DNA from: Prevotella sp.
GTDB lineage: Bacteria; Bacteroidota; Bacteroidia; Bacteroidales; Bacteroidaceae
Direction: 5' to 3'
Length of the DNA: 64,000 bases
Assembly (NCBI GenBank): GCA_021636625.1
Contig: JAJWLX010000013.1
Location: forward strand, 1 to 64,000
Positions 25,353 through 33,035 of this stretch are shown piece after piece. The notes beneath the pieces are model-generated. The model searched no databases, was not told the DNA's origin, and was given only the letters and a program-made list of their open reading frames with translations. The position numbers and the translations under genes are program-made. Each line of letters begins with the position of its first letter. Positions within the stretch are counted from its first letter, which is position 1.

Positions 25353-25830
25353 ATATGCCTTTTCTCTTTTTGTTGTATTCTACACGTTCACGGATGATTC
25401 TCACCACGTCCAACCTTTCTTTCACACCGTAGATGTCCAGTTTGGGATTGGAGCGGTCTCCGCTGAATATCCATACTGTCTTCAAGCCGAACAACTGTTC
25501 CAGGATGTCACGGTTCTCGCTGAAATCCACCACTCGGTACAGCTCTATGTAATCACTGGTTCTGGTCAGTACTCCATGCTGGATGATGAGCTGTTCAGAG
25601 GTGATGATATATCTTAGTTTGTAGAGATATAAGCATCTATAGAGCATGATGCAGGTCATCACACCTCCAAGTACCACGAAAGGCATCTTGTAGGTGATGC
25701 TGTCGTGACCGGCAACAAGGAATAGGGCACAGCTGATGATGAACGACATCCCTTGCGAGATGATATACTGCGCCCAATGAGGGCGTAGGGTGATGATGTT
25801 GTATCGTCTGATTGGGTCTGCCATATTCAT
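25333..25830 (-). CDS. PH-domain (bPH_2/YdbT-like) membrane protein
   Basis: A 165-aa protein with two membrane segments (about residues 22-42 and 48-66) followed by a bacterial pleckstrin-homology-like domain (about 70-150). The pattern includes YIITSEQLIIQHGVLTR, TSDYIELYRVVDF and the IFSGDRSNPKLDIYGV strand. Such proteins are membrane-associated scaffolds with no known enzymatic activity. Its start overlaps the stop of the toprim gene by one base. It is part of the transfer operon. Confidence 0.75.
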   Translation of the reverse strand: MNMADPIRRYNIITLRPHWAQYIISQGMSFIISCALFLVAGHDSITYKMPFVVLGGVMTCIMLYRCLYLYKLRYIITSEQLIIQHGVLTRTSDYIELYRVVDFSENRDILEQLFGLKTVWIFSGDRSNPKLDIYGVKERLDVVRIIRERVEYNKKRKGIYEITNR

Positions 25831-27302
25831 TATCGTTTAAATCCATGATGTTTGGTTTCCTCGTTCTCTTCTTGCCGTTCAATGGTTAAGTCCACACCGT
25901 TTTCGTCAAATGCGGTCTCTACTACGTCGGTCATAGAGAACTGTTTCTTGTCAAGTAGCTCATCGTTGAAGTCCTTGTAGCCTTCCGATGGCTCTTCTCG
26001 TATAATCTTCACGGGAGCGAGGTCTTGGTCTTCGTGCAGGTTGAGCTTCTGTAGCAGTGCATCCTTGAAGTCCTTGAAAGCTTTATTCATCTTGTCAGCT
26101 GCTTCCTGCTTGTCTTCTTTACACAAGAAGGGAGAGTAGTGATACTCCAATGCCTCTTCTTTTGCAGAATCGTAAATTAGGTAGAGCTGTTTGAGTTCTT
26201 GGGGTAGTAAGCTGTAGTTCTCATCATTGAAACTTAGCAGTTCCTTGATGGTTCTCGGCTGTTTGTCGAAGCTTTCCATGAATTCTCTCATTTCAGCAGG
26301 TACATTTCCTGGAGCTACAGGACTCTGTTTACTTGCTATATCCTCGAAGTTTGCCACAAACTGCTTTCCTGCCACATCCTTGTCAAAGCCAAGGTGGAAG
26401 GTGGCTTGGGGTGCTGTTTTCATCAATCCCTGTATCTGCCCATAGCTTGGGTTACCTCCAGTAGAGACATAGACTCCGGCTTTCAGATCCTGCCGTCCAC
26501 GCTGGTCCAATCCTGATTCCTTGCGCATCTGCAACTGGTAAAATGCCATGGCATCGTATGCGCTTTCAAAGACAAGTACGATACGGGCATCCTGGAGTGC
26601 CGTATTCTTGGGACTTGCCATCCATAATCCTTCGCTGGCGTTGGTGCCGGTAGCCATGCCTTTTCGGGCAGAACCGTCCTTTCGTGGATAGCCTCTTTCC
26701 TCTAAGCCTACACATTTGTCTGGTTGCCCAGGGATGTACATGGGGAAGGAGAGATTCTTATAGGTGCTGCCATCTTTTGCTGTTTTCGATGCGAGGAAGA
26801 AACTGTGATGGAAGGCACAACGGGTGGCGAAATCAATTCCTCTTGACTTAAAGAAGGCGTAGAACGGCTTCTGTGACTCGAAGTCTTTGGGATTGAAACG
26901 GTCAATTTTGTAGTCATTGATATCAAATGGCTTGCTGCTGACAGTTGGATTATGCACGTCCTGACTCCGATGTTCTACCGGGATGTTAAGCAGGCGTTGG
27001 CAGACCTTATGGACAAGGGCTGATTCCTTCATGCCATACTTGTACTCCTTGAAAAGGTCTGGATGTTCCCAGATGAAGGAGGTAACAGAGTAGAGCTTGA
27101 TGGTTGGCGGCTGGAAACAGCAGTTCTTGTTGGGCATGACAATGTACTTGTCTCCACTGATTCTTTTTCCGTCACTGCCCAGGCGTACATACGCAGGATA
27201 GCGCAAGCCATCACGCTTGTAAAACGTGTAGCCTACGTCCTCCAATACGTCCTTGATGTTAAGACGGCTTCTGTAGTCTGCAAATGTCTGTTCGTCTGTC
27301 AT
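25830..27302 (-). CDS. Toprim-domain protein (primase-like)
   Basis: A 490-aa protein with an N-terminal region like the zinc-finger part of DnaG-type proteins without an obvious CHC2 set (residues 1-100), then a toprim domain: VLVFESAYDAMAFYQL supplies the catalytic Glu, and FHLGFDKDVAGKQFV supplies the DxD. The C-terminal 150 residues are helical and charged. It likely acts as an ICE-encoded DNA primase or topoisomerase-like nuclease in replication of the transferred strand. It lies between the PH-domain gene and the DUF3945-like gene. Confidence 0.8.
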   Translation of the reverse strand: MTDEQTFADYRSRLNIKDVLEDVGYTFYKRDGLRYPAYVRLGSDGKRISGDKYIVMPNKNCCFQPPTIKLYSVTSFIWEHPDLFKEYKYGMKESALVHKVCQRLLNIPVEHRSQDVHNPTVSSKPFDINDYKIDRFNPKDFESQKPFYAFFKSRGIDFATRCAFHHSFFLASKTAKDGSTYKNLSFPMYIPGQPDKCVGLEERGYPRKDGSARKGMATGTNASEGLWMASPKNTALQDARIVLVFESAYDAMAFYQLQMRKESGLDQRGRQDLKAGVYVSTGGNPSYGQIQGLMKTAPQATFHLGFDKDVAGKQFVANFEDIASKQSPVAPGNVPAEMREFMESFDKQPRTIKELLSFNDENYSLLPQELKQLYLIYDSAKEEALEYHYSPFLCKEDKQEAADKMNKAFKDFKDALLQKLNLHEDQDLAPVKIIREEPSEGYKDFNDELLDKKQFSMTDVVETAFDENGVDLTIERQEENEETKHHGFKR

Positions 27303-27323
27303 CTCTTGAATGTGAATTGTTGT

Positions 27324-28961
27324 TTATCTGCCATGACCTAAGCCTACACCGTGTTCTCCTGCATTGAGTCCTGCATCGAAGGCTCGTGAAGCAAGGTCTT
27401 GCGGTGAATCCACGCTGCCCTTGAAATATACATGTGGCCCATGGGCATGGTCATGATGGTGTTCTACGAATACTGCCGGTGCTGGACGGTCTCTGCCCAG
27501 TTCACTCATCACGGCAAGTCCTGCAAGGAGTGCTCCTCCAATCTGTGCCCCGATATTTTTGCCTTCTCCAGGGATGGTTTTCATATCCACCTCCTTGAAG
27601 ATGTGGGAGAAGAGTTTCATGCGGTGGTAGTCATCGATAGCCATGAACTTGTCATACTGCTTTTGGGTAATCTCATGGCTGATGCTCTCTCCGTTGATGA
27701 CGGCTGTCATGCGAAACTTGGCGTTGCCTTTCTCATCCTTCTGGATTTCTCCCTGCTCATTACGTACTGGCTCAACCTTGATGTCATCAACCTGAACCTC
27801 TCTGCCATGCTTGCCTTCACGGAACCATCCCTTGCTTTCGTTCTGCTCATACAGGCTATTGCCATCTACATGGGCAATACTGCGGTCTTCTGGCTCAATA
27901 GTAATCTGGTCGCCATTAGATGGGAGTGACTGGTCAATCACCATCTGTTGGCGGTTGTTGAGTTCTGCCTCTATTTCTGGTCTGAGCTTCAAGCTGATCT
28001 GCTCTTTGGAATTGAGCATATCCATCGTCAGTTTGTCCTGGAAATCGTTTCTGATGGCATTGTTGATGATGTCGATACGGTTCTGGACTGGTACCTGCTT
28101 GATGGAATTGTTGGTCAACTTCTTCACCTCATCCTCAGTGAGATCATAAACAAAGTCCTGCTTGGCTGCAGTGGACTGAATGGTCAGGGTCTTGTTGGCT
28201 GCATCTACGATGATGCCGTGGGACGAAAGACACTCCTGCCATTTGTCATTGCAGAAATAGACCTTGGAGGTGATGAGTTCGTTGTATGGCTTGGCAGGTT
28301 CCTTGGGGCGAGGACGAACCACTACAGGGGTAATGACTGATTGCAGGTCTGCCAACACATCCTGCGATGGTTGCTGTAACATGTTTTGCTGACCACCTTT
28401 ATAATAGAAGCCATAACCGCCATTCTGCAATTCGCCCGGCTTCATTCTGCCGTCAGGACGTTCTGGTACGATTGGAGCATCTTGCATGAACATGGCTCCT
28501 CCAACTCTGCGCATGTGGAATCCTTCCTGGCATCGTGGAGTCCACCCGAGGAATCTTCCGTGATATGGATCCATCATCATGTGGGCATGTCGTTTGTTCC
28601 AGGAAAGTCTGCCGTATTCGCCAACGCCTATGCGGTAGCCGTGGAGTCCCATGGCAACACGGCCATTGGCATTTCTGGCATGAACGAAGTCACGTGGCAT
28701 GTAGAAATCATTCTTCACGAGTTCTGCCACGGTGTTGTAGGCTTGCTTATTGGCTGAGTTTGCTCCCCAGTCAACCAAGGCTCTGTGCTGTTGCGCTGTG
28801 ATGGCGTAAGTCAGCAGAGGAGAATCGTGACCTTGAACGGCCAATTGATAACCTTCTCCTTGTCTGATGATATGTGCTTGCATACCATTCTTTCTGAGAA
28901 TCTCCTGAAGCTCTGGTGCCAGGTCTCTGCCTACTGGTAATGCATTTGATCTGATTGACAT
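27324..28961 (-). CDS. DUF3945-like ICE protein with C-terminal His-rich segment
   Basis: A 545-aa protein in the DUF3945/DUF4099-associated family carried by Bacteroidota ICEs. A repeated region near residues 365-440 (KGWFREGKHGREVQVDDIKV, AVINGESISHEITQKQYDKF) has the DUF3945 pattern. A hydrophobic AQIGGALLAGLAVM lies near residue 480, followed by a histidine-rich segment (VEHHHDHAHGPH). The rest is soluble and helical. No enzymatic motif is seen. It is immediately upstream in the operon of the toprim gene. Confidence 0.7.
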   Translation of the reverse strand: MSIRSNALPVGRDLAPELQEILRKNGMQAHIIRQGEGYQLAVQGHDSPLLTYAITAQQHRALVDWGANSANKQAYNTVAELVKNDFYMPRDFVHARNANGRVAMGLHGYRIGVGEYGRLSWNKRHAHMMMDPYHGRFLGWTPRCQEGFHMRRVGGAMFMQDAPIVPERPDGRMKPGELQNGGYGFYYKGGQQNMLQQPSQDVLADLQSVITPVVVRPRPKEPAKPYNELITSKVYFCNDKWQECLSSHGIIVDAANKTLTIQSTAAKQDFVYDLTEDEVKKLTNNSIKQVPVQNRIDIINNAIRNDFQDKLTMDMLNSKEQISLKLRPEIEAELNNRQQMVIDQSLPSNGDQITIEPEDRSIAHVDGNSLYEQNESKGWFREGKHGREVQVDDIKVEPVRNEQGEIQKDEKGNAKFRMTAVINGESISHEITQKQYDKFMAIDDYHRMKLFSHIFKEVDMKTIPGEGKNIGAQIGGALLAGLAVMSELGRDRPAPAVFVEHHHDHAHGPHVYFKGSVDSPQDLASRAFDAGLNAGEHGVGLGHGR

Positions 28962-28996
28962 ATTCTAATGCTGTTTATTAATTCTGTACTGTGTGA

Positions 28997-29206
28997 TTAT
29001 TCGCCAGCTTCAATCTGCTCGCCCTTCCAATCGACAAATTCCTCTGCCGATTCCTCATTGACAATGAGATCCTTCTCTTTGCAGAAGGCAGTGTATTCCT
29101 CTTGCCATTCAGGTGAGTGGTGGTTGATGTAGTCAAGCCAGCCATATTCTCCGCTCTGGACTTTCTCCACGAGCACGTCTTCTGGATAGTACTTTACATT
29201 TGCCAT
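28997..29206 (-). CDS. Small acidic hypothetical protein, 69 aa
   Basis: A short acidic protein (MANVKYYPEDVLVEKVQSGE) with tryptophans in GWLDYINHHSPEW and FVDWKGEQ. It lies between the DUF4099 gene and the DUF3945-like gene with consistent spacing of about 30 bp. Small proteins of this type are common in these ICEs, and I do not recognise a domain. Confidence 0.6.
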   Translation of the reverse strand: MANVKYYPEDVLVEKVQSGEYGWLDYINHHSPEWQEEYTAFCKEKDLIVNEESAEEFVDWKGEQIEAGE

Positions 29207-29237
29207 GAAATCTTGTTTTATGGGTTAATACTTTGGG

Positions 29238-29990
29238 TTATCGCTGCATCATGCGCATACCCAGTTTCTTCTGTTCATTCCACATCTCTTCGGTATAGTT
29301 CTCTTCTGGGATGTAGTCGAGATTGCCGTCTTCATCCATAGCCCAACAGCCGAAGATGCCGAAATTGAACTTATCCCAGTCACGCTTGGCTTCTCTTTTC
29401 CAGACAAGTTCGTTGCCTGCTGCGAAACGGATGCCGGTGTTAGAGTTGAGGTCGATACCAATGGACTGTTCCTCGTCATCCTCTACGATGGTAAGGATGT
29501 CTCCATTCTGCAACTTCTGCATCTCTGCGCCAGTGAGGTGGTAGCGGTCTGCTATATACTGGATGTTTCTACCGATGACTGGTGTTGGAACACTGAGTAC
29601 CTGCTTGCTTTCTGGATCAAGCTGGAAGAAACACTTACTGCCGAGTTCCTTGCCAACCTCGTTGCTCTCCAAATGACCGACAATAGGCTTTCCTGCAACA
29701 AGGTTCTTCTCCTGCTGCTCGTTGAAGAGTTTCAAGTCTAACTCATCGAGCTGTGGATAGAAAAGCACGTCAACGCCACCTTCGGCTGTTCTTACCAAGC
29801 TGAATCTGGTTCGTGCCTTGACTTCCTCACCATCATCGGCTGTGATATGAACTGGCAGGACTGGCGACTTGCGGCCATTGTAGATGTTCTGGAGAACATC
29901 GGTCGGCAAGTCGTCAATCATTGCCTGGGTGAGTCCGAAACGTTCAAGGATGCCATAAGGCATCTCGTTCTCATCGAAATTGTAATTCAT
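29238..29990 (-). CDS. DUF4099-like ICE protein, 250 aa
   Basis: A soluble protein. Its N-terminus (PYGILERFGLTQAMIDDLPTD, then NIYNGRKSPVLPVHI) has the DUF4099 pattern, and a DUF3945-like segment follows near residue 115 (SKCFFQLDPESKQVLSVPTP). It is the first gene of the long minus-strand operon, with a -7 box about 90 bp upstream and an inverted repeat at 30151-30180. No catalytic residues are seen. Confidence 0.7.
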   Translation of the reverse strand: MNYNFDENEMPYGILERFGLTQAMIDDLPTDVLQNIYNGRKSPVLPVHITADDGEEVKARTRFSLVRTAEGGVDVLFYPQLDELDLKLFNEQQEKNLVAGKPIVGHLESNEVGKELGSKCFFQLDPESKQVLSVPTPVIGRNIQYIADRYHLTGAEMQKLQNGDILTIVEDDEEQSIGIDLNSNTGIRFAAGNELVWKREAKRDWDKFNFGIFGCWAMDEDGNLDYIPEENYTEEMWNEQKKLGMRMMQR

Positions 29991-30073
29991 TTGCTTCTGT
30001 TTTATTCGTTTTTTATTTGGTGGCTGACCTATGACAGGTCTTATTCAGACTGCGCTTAAAGCCAAACCGACAA

Positions 30074-30081
30074 CAAAGTTA
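30074..30081 (-). promoter_or_regulatory. -7 box for the long ICE operon
   Basis: On the minus strand this reads TAACTTTG, matching TAnnTTTG, and lies 84 bp upstream of the DUF4099-like start at 29990. Transcription would cover the genes down to 13923. No good -33 box is visible. It is in the divergent gap to 30262. Confidence 0.5.
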
Positions 30082-30150
30082 CATTGTAGATATAGAAGAA
30101 ATTAAACATGTACGTTAGTATCATCAAAGTTTTATAGATAGTTATGAAAA

Positions 30151-30180
30151 TAGTATGATTATTCTTCAATTATCATACTA
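30151..30180. repeat. Inverted repeat TAGTATGAT/ATCATACTA (possible operator)
   Basis: TAGTATGAT (30151-30159) is a perfect inverted match to ATCATACTA (30172-30180), separated by 12 A/T-rich bases. It lies midway between the two divergent -7 boxes (30074 and 30250), a suitable place for a shared regulator-binding site. Confidence 0.55.
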
Positions 30181-30249
30181 TAAACATAAATAAAGTTAGA
30201 TATAATAGGGAAGAGGTAACTTCTTTCGTGTTGTTGAACTGAGTCTGAT

Positions 30250-30257
30250 TACCTTTG
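30250..30257 (+). promoter_or_regulatory. -7 box TACCTTTG, start codon only 4 bp downstream
   Basis: TACCTTTG fits TAnnTTTG and is followed by CAAC and then the ATG at 30262. With the Bacteroidota spacing, the transcript would begin at or within a few bases of the start codon, implying a leaderless or near-leaderless mRNA. A TTGTTG near 30231 could act as the -33 element. Confidence 0.55.
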
Positions 30258-30261
30258 CAAC

Positions 30262-30873
30262 ATGAAAGCAATAAAGACACTCATATTGATACTGACAATG
30301 ATGCTTACAAAGACTCCTTCACATGCCCAATTCAATACGATTGGGTATGTGAAGAAGCATAGTATATCTAATAAGAAGAGTCCACAAGAAACAACTAATG
30401 TTGCTTCTGTGGACTCTGTGATGAAGGCTGATTCTCTGCCTCCGGATTCTTCCCAAGATGTTCTTCCTTATCTTCGGGCTTCATTTCCGTTGAAAAACAT
30501 TCAGATCAATTCAAGATTTGGTATGCGTAATCACCCGGTGAAGCACAAGACAATCATGCACAACGGCGTGGATCTGGCAGCTCATTACGAGAAAGTGTTT
30601 TCCATGTTTCCAGGGGAAGTGACTGGCGTTGGCCATGACAATCGCTCAGGTAAGTATGTCACAGTCAGAACTGCTGCCTATACCATCAGCTATTGCCATC
30701 TTTCTGCTTTCTGGGTTTCAAAGGGGATGTTCGTCAATGCAGGAGAGGTGCTTGGTGTGTCTGGAAGTTCCGGAATGTCAACTGGCCCTCATCTGCACCT
30801 GACAACAAAAAAGGATGGCAAGGTGTTTGACCCTGTCATCCTTCTGAAGTATGTTCAATGCATTACAAAGTAG
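30262..30873 (+). CDS. Exported M23 peptidase
   Basis: A 203-aa protein with a signal peptide (MKAIKTLILILTMMLTKTPS, HA, then QF) and an M23 LytM-type domain at residues 80-195: the zinc ligands appear in MHNGVDLAAHYE (His, Asp), YCHLSAF and GPHLHLTT. It should cut peptide crosslinks in peptidoglycan in the periplasm. It is divergent from the long operon, sharing a regulatory gap with it, and ends 14 bp from the converging lipoprotein gene. It is complete and separate from the other M23-type proteins at 16086 and 22318. Confidence 0.9.
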   Translation: MKAIKTLILILTMMLTKTPSHAQFNTIGYVKKHSISNKKSPQETTNVASVDSVMKADSLPPDSSQDVLPYLRASFPLKNIQINSRFGMRNHPVKHKTIMHNGVDLAAHYEKVFSMFPGEVTGVGHDNRSGKYVTVRTAAYTISYCHLSAFWVSKGMFVNAGEVLGVSGSSGMSTGPHLHLTTKKDGKVFDPVILLKYVQCITK

Positions 30874-30886
30874 TGCTTGATTGGTA

Positions 30887-31282
30887 TTATTGCTTCTTGC
30901 ATTTTACCCAAATAGATTCGTCACCAATAGACATTTTCATTTCTGATACTGTAGAAGTCGCAGAAATGATGGTGTAAGAAGCAAATAGTTCACCTTCAAC
31001 ATATGTATTCAGTGTGTTTCCTTTCAAAGACCATGTTCCTCGACCTGTTCCGAAATATCCGGAGCCGTAATATGAACCGTCTGCATTGAATGTGGCGTAT
31101 GTCTTTCTGAAAGGCCAGTCAACATACGTACCAGACTCCGATGTCTTTACTGCTGTCATCTCCCAGGTTCCCACAATTATAGACTTGTCATAGTCTCCAT
31201 TGTCATCATCGTCACTGCTGCATGATATTAATGCAAAAGATGCTACCACAAGGGTAAGAAGGAAAAATAAATACTTTTTCAT
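30887..31282 (-). CDS. Lipocalin-like lipoprotein
   Basis: A 131-aa protein with a lipoprotein signal ending in the lipobox ISC followed by an acidic SSDDDDNGDYD linker. The remainder resembles Bacteroidota lipocalin-like domains: IIVGTWEMTAV, FNADGSYYGSG, GTWSLKGNTL, and SIGDESIWVKCKKQ. Such proteins are usually outer-membrane lipoproteins of unknown ligand. It begins a small cargo cluster with three other genes on the same strand, all exported or small. Confidence 0.75.
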   Translation of the reverse strand: MKKYLFFLLTLVVASFALISCSSDDDDNGDYDKSIIVGTWEMTAVKTSESGTYVDWPFRKTYATFNADGSYYGSGYFGTGRGTWSLKGNTLNTYVEGELFASYTIISATSTVSEMKMSIGDESIWVKCKKQ

Positions 31283-31303
31283 AATGTTCTTGTTATTTTG
31301 AAT

Positions 31304-31987
31304 TTACCAATTGTCGTTTTCATTACCAGATAAGCCATTCTTGATGCACTCCTCAATCTTGTCCATTACAACATTAGAGTAGGCATGAGCCATGACAAGT
31401 GCTTTGCAGGAAGTCTTCTTGTGAGAGTCCTTTTTGGCAAAAGGATAACATTTATCAAGTGGCCAATTCTGATCAGAACGGGTAGGGATAGTGCCTCCCA
31501 TTGCACCCATCCAACCGCCACCAACGGCAACATTGACAGAATAGAATGGTACTGTGTAGGTAACACGAACCTTATTGTCCTTTATATCACACTTGATAAC
31601 AGGGCGTAAATTAACGTTGTAAGCGTTAGTACCACCTGCATGTTGTGCAATACTCTCTACAAAACCCTGTGCGATGATGGTTCCCAACTCCTTGTCATTT
31701 AATTTGATGACGGAGTTCGCATCATTGAAAGTTGCGGTGAACCAATAGTTAAGCAACACATAAAGCTGATCTTTGGTCTTGCCTTCAGCAGGGATTACCT
31801 GAGTATAGGTGATGGCATTGTTCTTATCCAATGTCAACTGGGTACCGAGATTAGTTGCTGCATCAACCCATTTCTCTCCATACTTTTCTTTTGCGTACTT
31901 TTCCAACTCTTCTGCTCGCAGAATTTGAGCATCTACCGCACTGCATACAAATAATGCAGCAAGTGTCACTAAAATAAACTTTTTCAT
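31304..31987 (-). CDS. DUF4468-like exported protein
   Basis: A 227-aa protein with a signal peptide (MKKFILVTLAALFVCSAVDA). The region DQLYVLLNYWFTATF ... DKELGTIIAQGFVES ... NVNLRPVIKCDIKDNKVRVTYT has the DUF4468 pattern (a TBP-like fold seen in Bacteroidota). No function is known. It is 21 bp from the lipocalin-like gene. Confidence 0.7.
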   Translation of the reverse strand: MKKFILVTLAALFVCSAVDAQILRAEELEKYAKEKYGEKWVDAATNLGTQLTLDKNNAITYTQVIPAEGKTKDQLYVLLNYWFTATFNDANSVIKLNDKELGTIIAQGFVESIAQHAGGTNAYNVNLRPVIKCDIKDNKVRVTYTVPFYSVNVAVGGGWMGAMGGTIPTRSDQNWPLDKCYPFAKKDSHKKTSCKALVMAHAYSNVVMDKIEECIKNGLSGNENDNW

Positions 31988-32018
31988 CTTCTATATTGTT
32001 TTGATAGATATTATTCTT

Positions 32019-32594
32019 TTAAAAATCAAATCCAAGTTTGACGCTAACTGACTCTGTGTCATATGTCGCAGGCTTGCGAGTATAACTCATATCATATCTG
32101 CCATTGAAACGTTCAAATGTTTCAAATTCAAGTTTCTCAGCAGCATATCCTACAGACAAGCTAAGTCCCTGTTTGCTATTCAGAGCATATCTTACACCTA
32201 CTGATGCTACCACGTAAAGGCCACCGTTATTGGTAACAAACGTTCCACCTTTGATGTCAAAGAAAGGTGAAAGCTTACCTTTTGTAAAATTGCTGCGGAA
32301 GTTTGCGAAAACTGGAATATCAACTTTACTGTCTCTTACATCAAGTGGTATTTCCATATCACCTGTTTTGTAAGAAGACATAAAATGCAAACCAGTACCA
32401 GCACCAAGGAATATATAAGGATTCACTTGATAGCCATGTGTTGTGTTGACTTCAAAACGACCAAAGTCATAGTCACCAATACCAACAGAATAACCTGCTT
32501 CAACATGGCCTTTATAGCCAGATTGCATACTTTGCGCATTACTATTGATGGCGAAAGCCATAGTAGCAGCTAAAAGAATTGCTATTTTCTTCAT
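32019..32594 (-). CDS. Outer-membrane beta-barrel protein, 191 aa
   Basis: An exported protein with a signal peptide (MKKIAILLAATMAFAINSNA) and a regular pattern of amphipathic strands with alternating aromatics (GYKGHVEAGYSVGIGDYD, PYIFLGAGTGLHFM, VVASVGVRYAL, LSVGYAAEKLEF), ending in Phe. It is a small (8-strand type) outer-membrane barrel of unknown ligand. It belongs to the cargo cluster at 30887-32888. Confidence 0.8.
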   Translation of the reverse strand: MKKIAILLAATMAFAINSNAQSMQSGYKGHVEAGYSVGIGDYDFGRFEVNTTHGYQVNPYIFLGAGTGLHFMSSYKTGDMEIPLDVRDSKVDIPVFANFRSNFTKGKLSPFFDIKGGTFVTNNGGLYVVASVGVRYALNSKQGLSLSVGYAAEKLEFETFERFNGRYDMSYTRKPATYDTESVSVKLGFDF

Positions 32595-32639
32595 AACCTA
32601 ATAATATAATAATGTGAAAAATCCATTTTCTGAAGGTAA

Positions 32640-32888
32640 CTACCAACCGCAATTATCGTCATAGCACTCATCATTCTCGATGCCTTCATACTCATCACGA
32701 TCGCAATAACCACTATCGTGATAGTCATTGTAAGAACAATCATGGTCACTGCAACAGTCATCATAACCATCTTCATAGCCACGAGTATAGTTTTCATGGT
32801 CTGAGGATGTATTATTACCAGCGTTACTATGCGCTTTCTTTTGGCTGTTTGAAACGCCGCTTGAAAATAAAAAATCGAATAGTCCCAT
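32640..32888 (-). CDS. Asp/Tyr/Cys-rich protein, 82 aa
   Basis: A protein with an N-terminal MGLFDFLFSSG and a low-complexity C-terminus dense in Asp, Tyr and Cys (DDCCSDHDCSYND, SGYCDRDEYEG, DECYDDNCGW). The six Cys and several His could bind metal ions. It has no recognisable domain. A -7 box and an inverted repeat lie just upstream. It could be a chance frame, but the promoter in the right place supports a real gene. Confidence 0.5.
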   Translation of the reverse strand: MGLFDFLFSSGVSNSQKKAHSNAGNNTSSDHENYTRGYEDGYDDCCSDHDCSYNDYHDSGYCDRDEYEGIENDECYDDNCGW

Positions 32889-32919
32889 ACCTTTTTCTAT
32901 TAATGTTTAACTTCTGGTG

Positions 32920-32958
32920 CAAAGGTATGAATTGATTGTGCAGTCTATCTGCACAATC
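32920..32958 (-). promoter_or_regulatory. -7 box plus perfect 10-bp inverted repeat (operator)
   Basis: On the minus strand a TACCTTTG -7 box lies at 32920-32927. Just upstream is a perfect inverted repeat, GATTGTGCAG (32934-32943) and CTGCACAATC (32949-32958), with a 5-base spacer. This sits where a regulator would overlap the -33 region of the gene at 32640-32888. Confidence 0.6.
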
Positions 32959-32981
32959 AAAAGAATGTGCAAAAATGAAAG

Positions 32982-33015
32982 AAAAAAAGCAGAAAGAACT
33001 GTTTCTTCCTGCTTT
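32982..33015 (-). terminator. Intrinsic terminator of the mcrC operon
   Basis: AAAGCAG (32986-32992) pairs with CTGCTTT (33009-33015), and an inner AAGAA/TTCTT extends the stem after one mismatch. On the minus strand a run of T follows the hairpin. It lies 20 bp after the mcrC stop at 33036, so it terminates the large leftward defence operon. Confidence 0.75.
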
Positions 33016-33035
33016 AATATATGTAATTTGTCCAA

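Noticed and set aside
32934..32958. Inverted repeat 32934-32958 as the mcrC terminator
   Set aside because: No T-run follows it on the minus strand. The hairpin 32986-33015, with T-run and closer to the mcrC stop, fits better.
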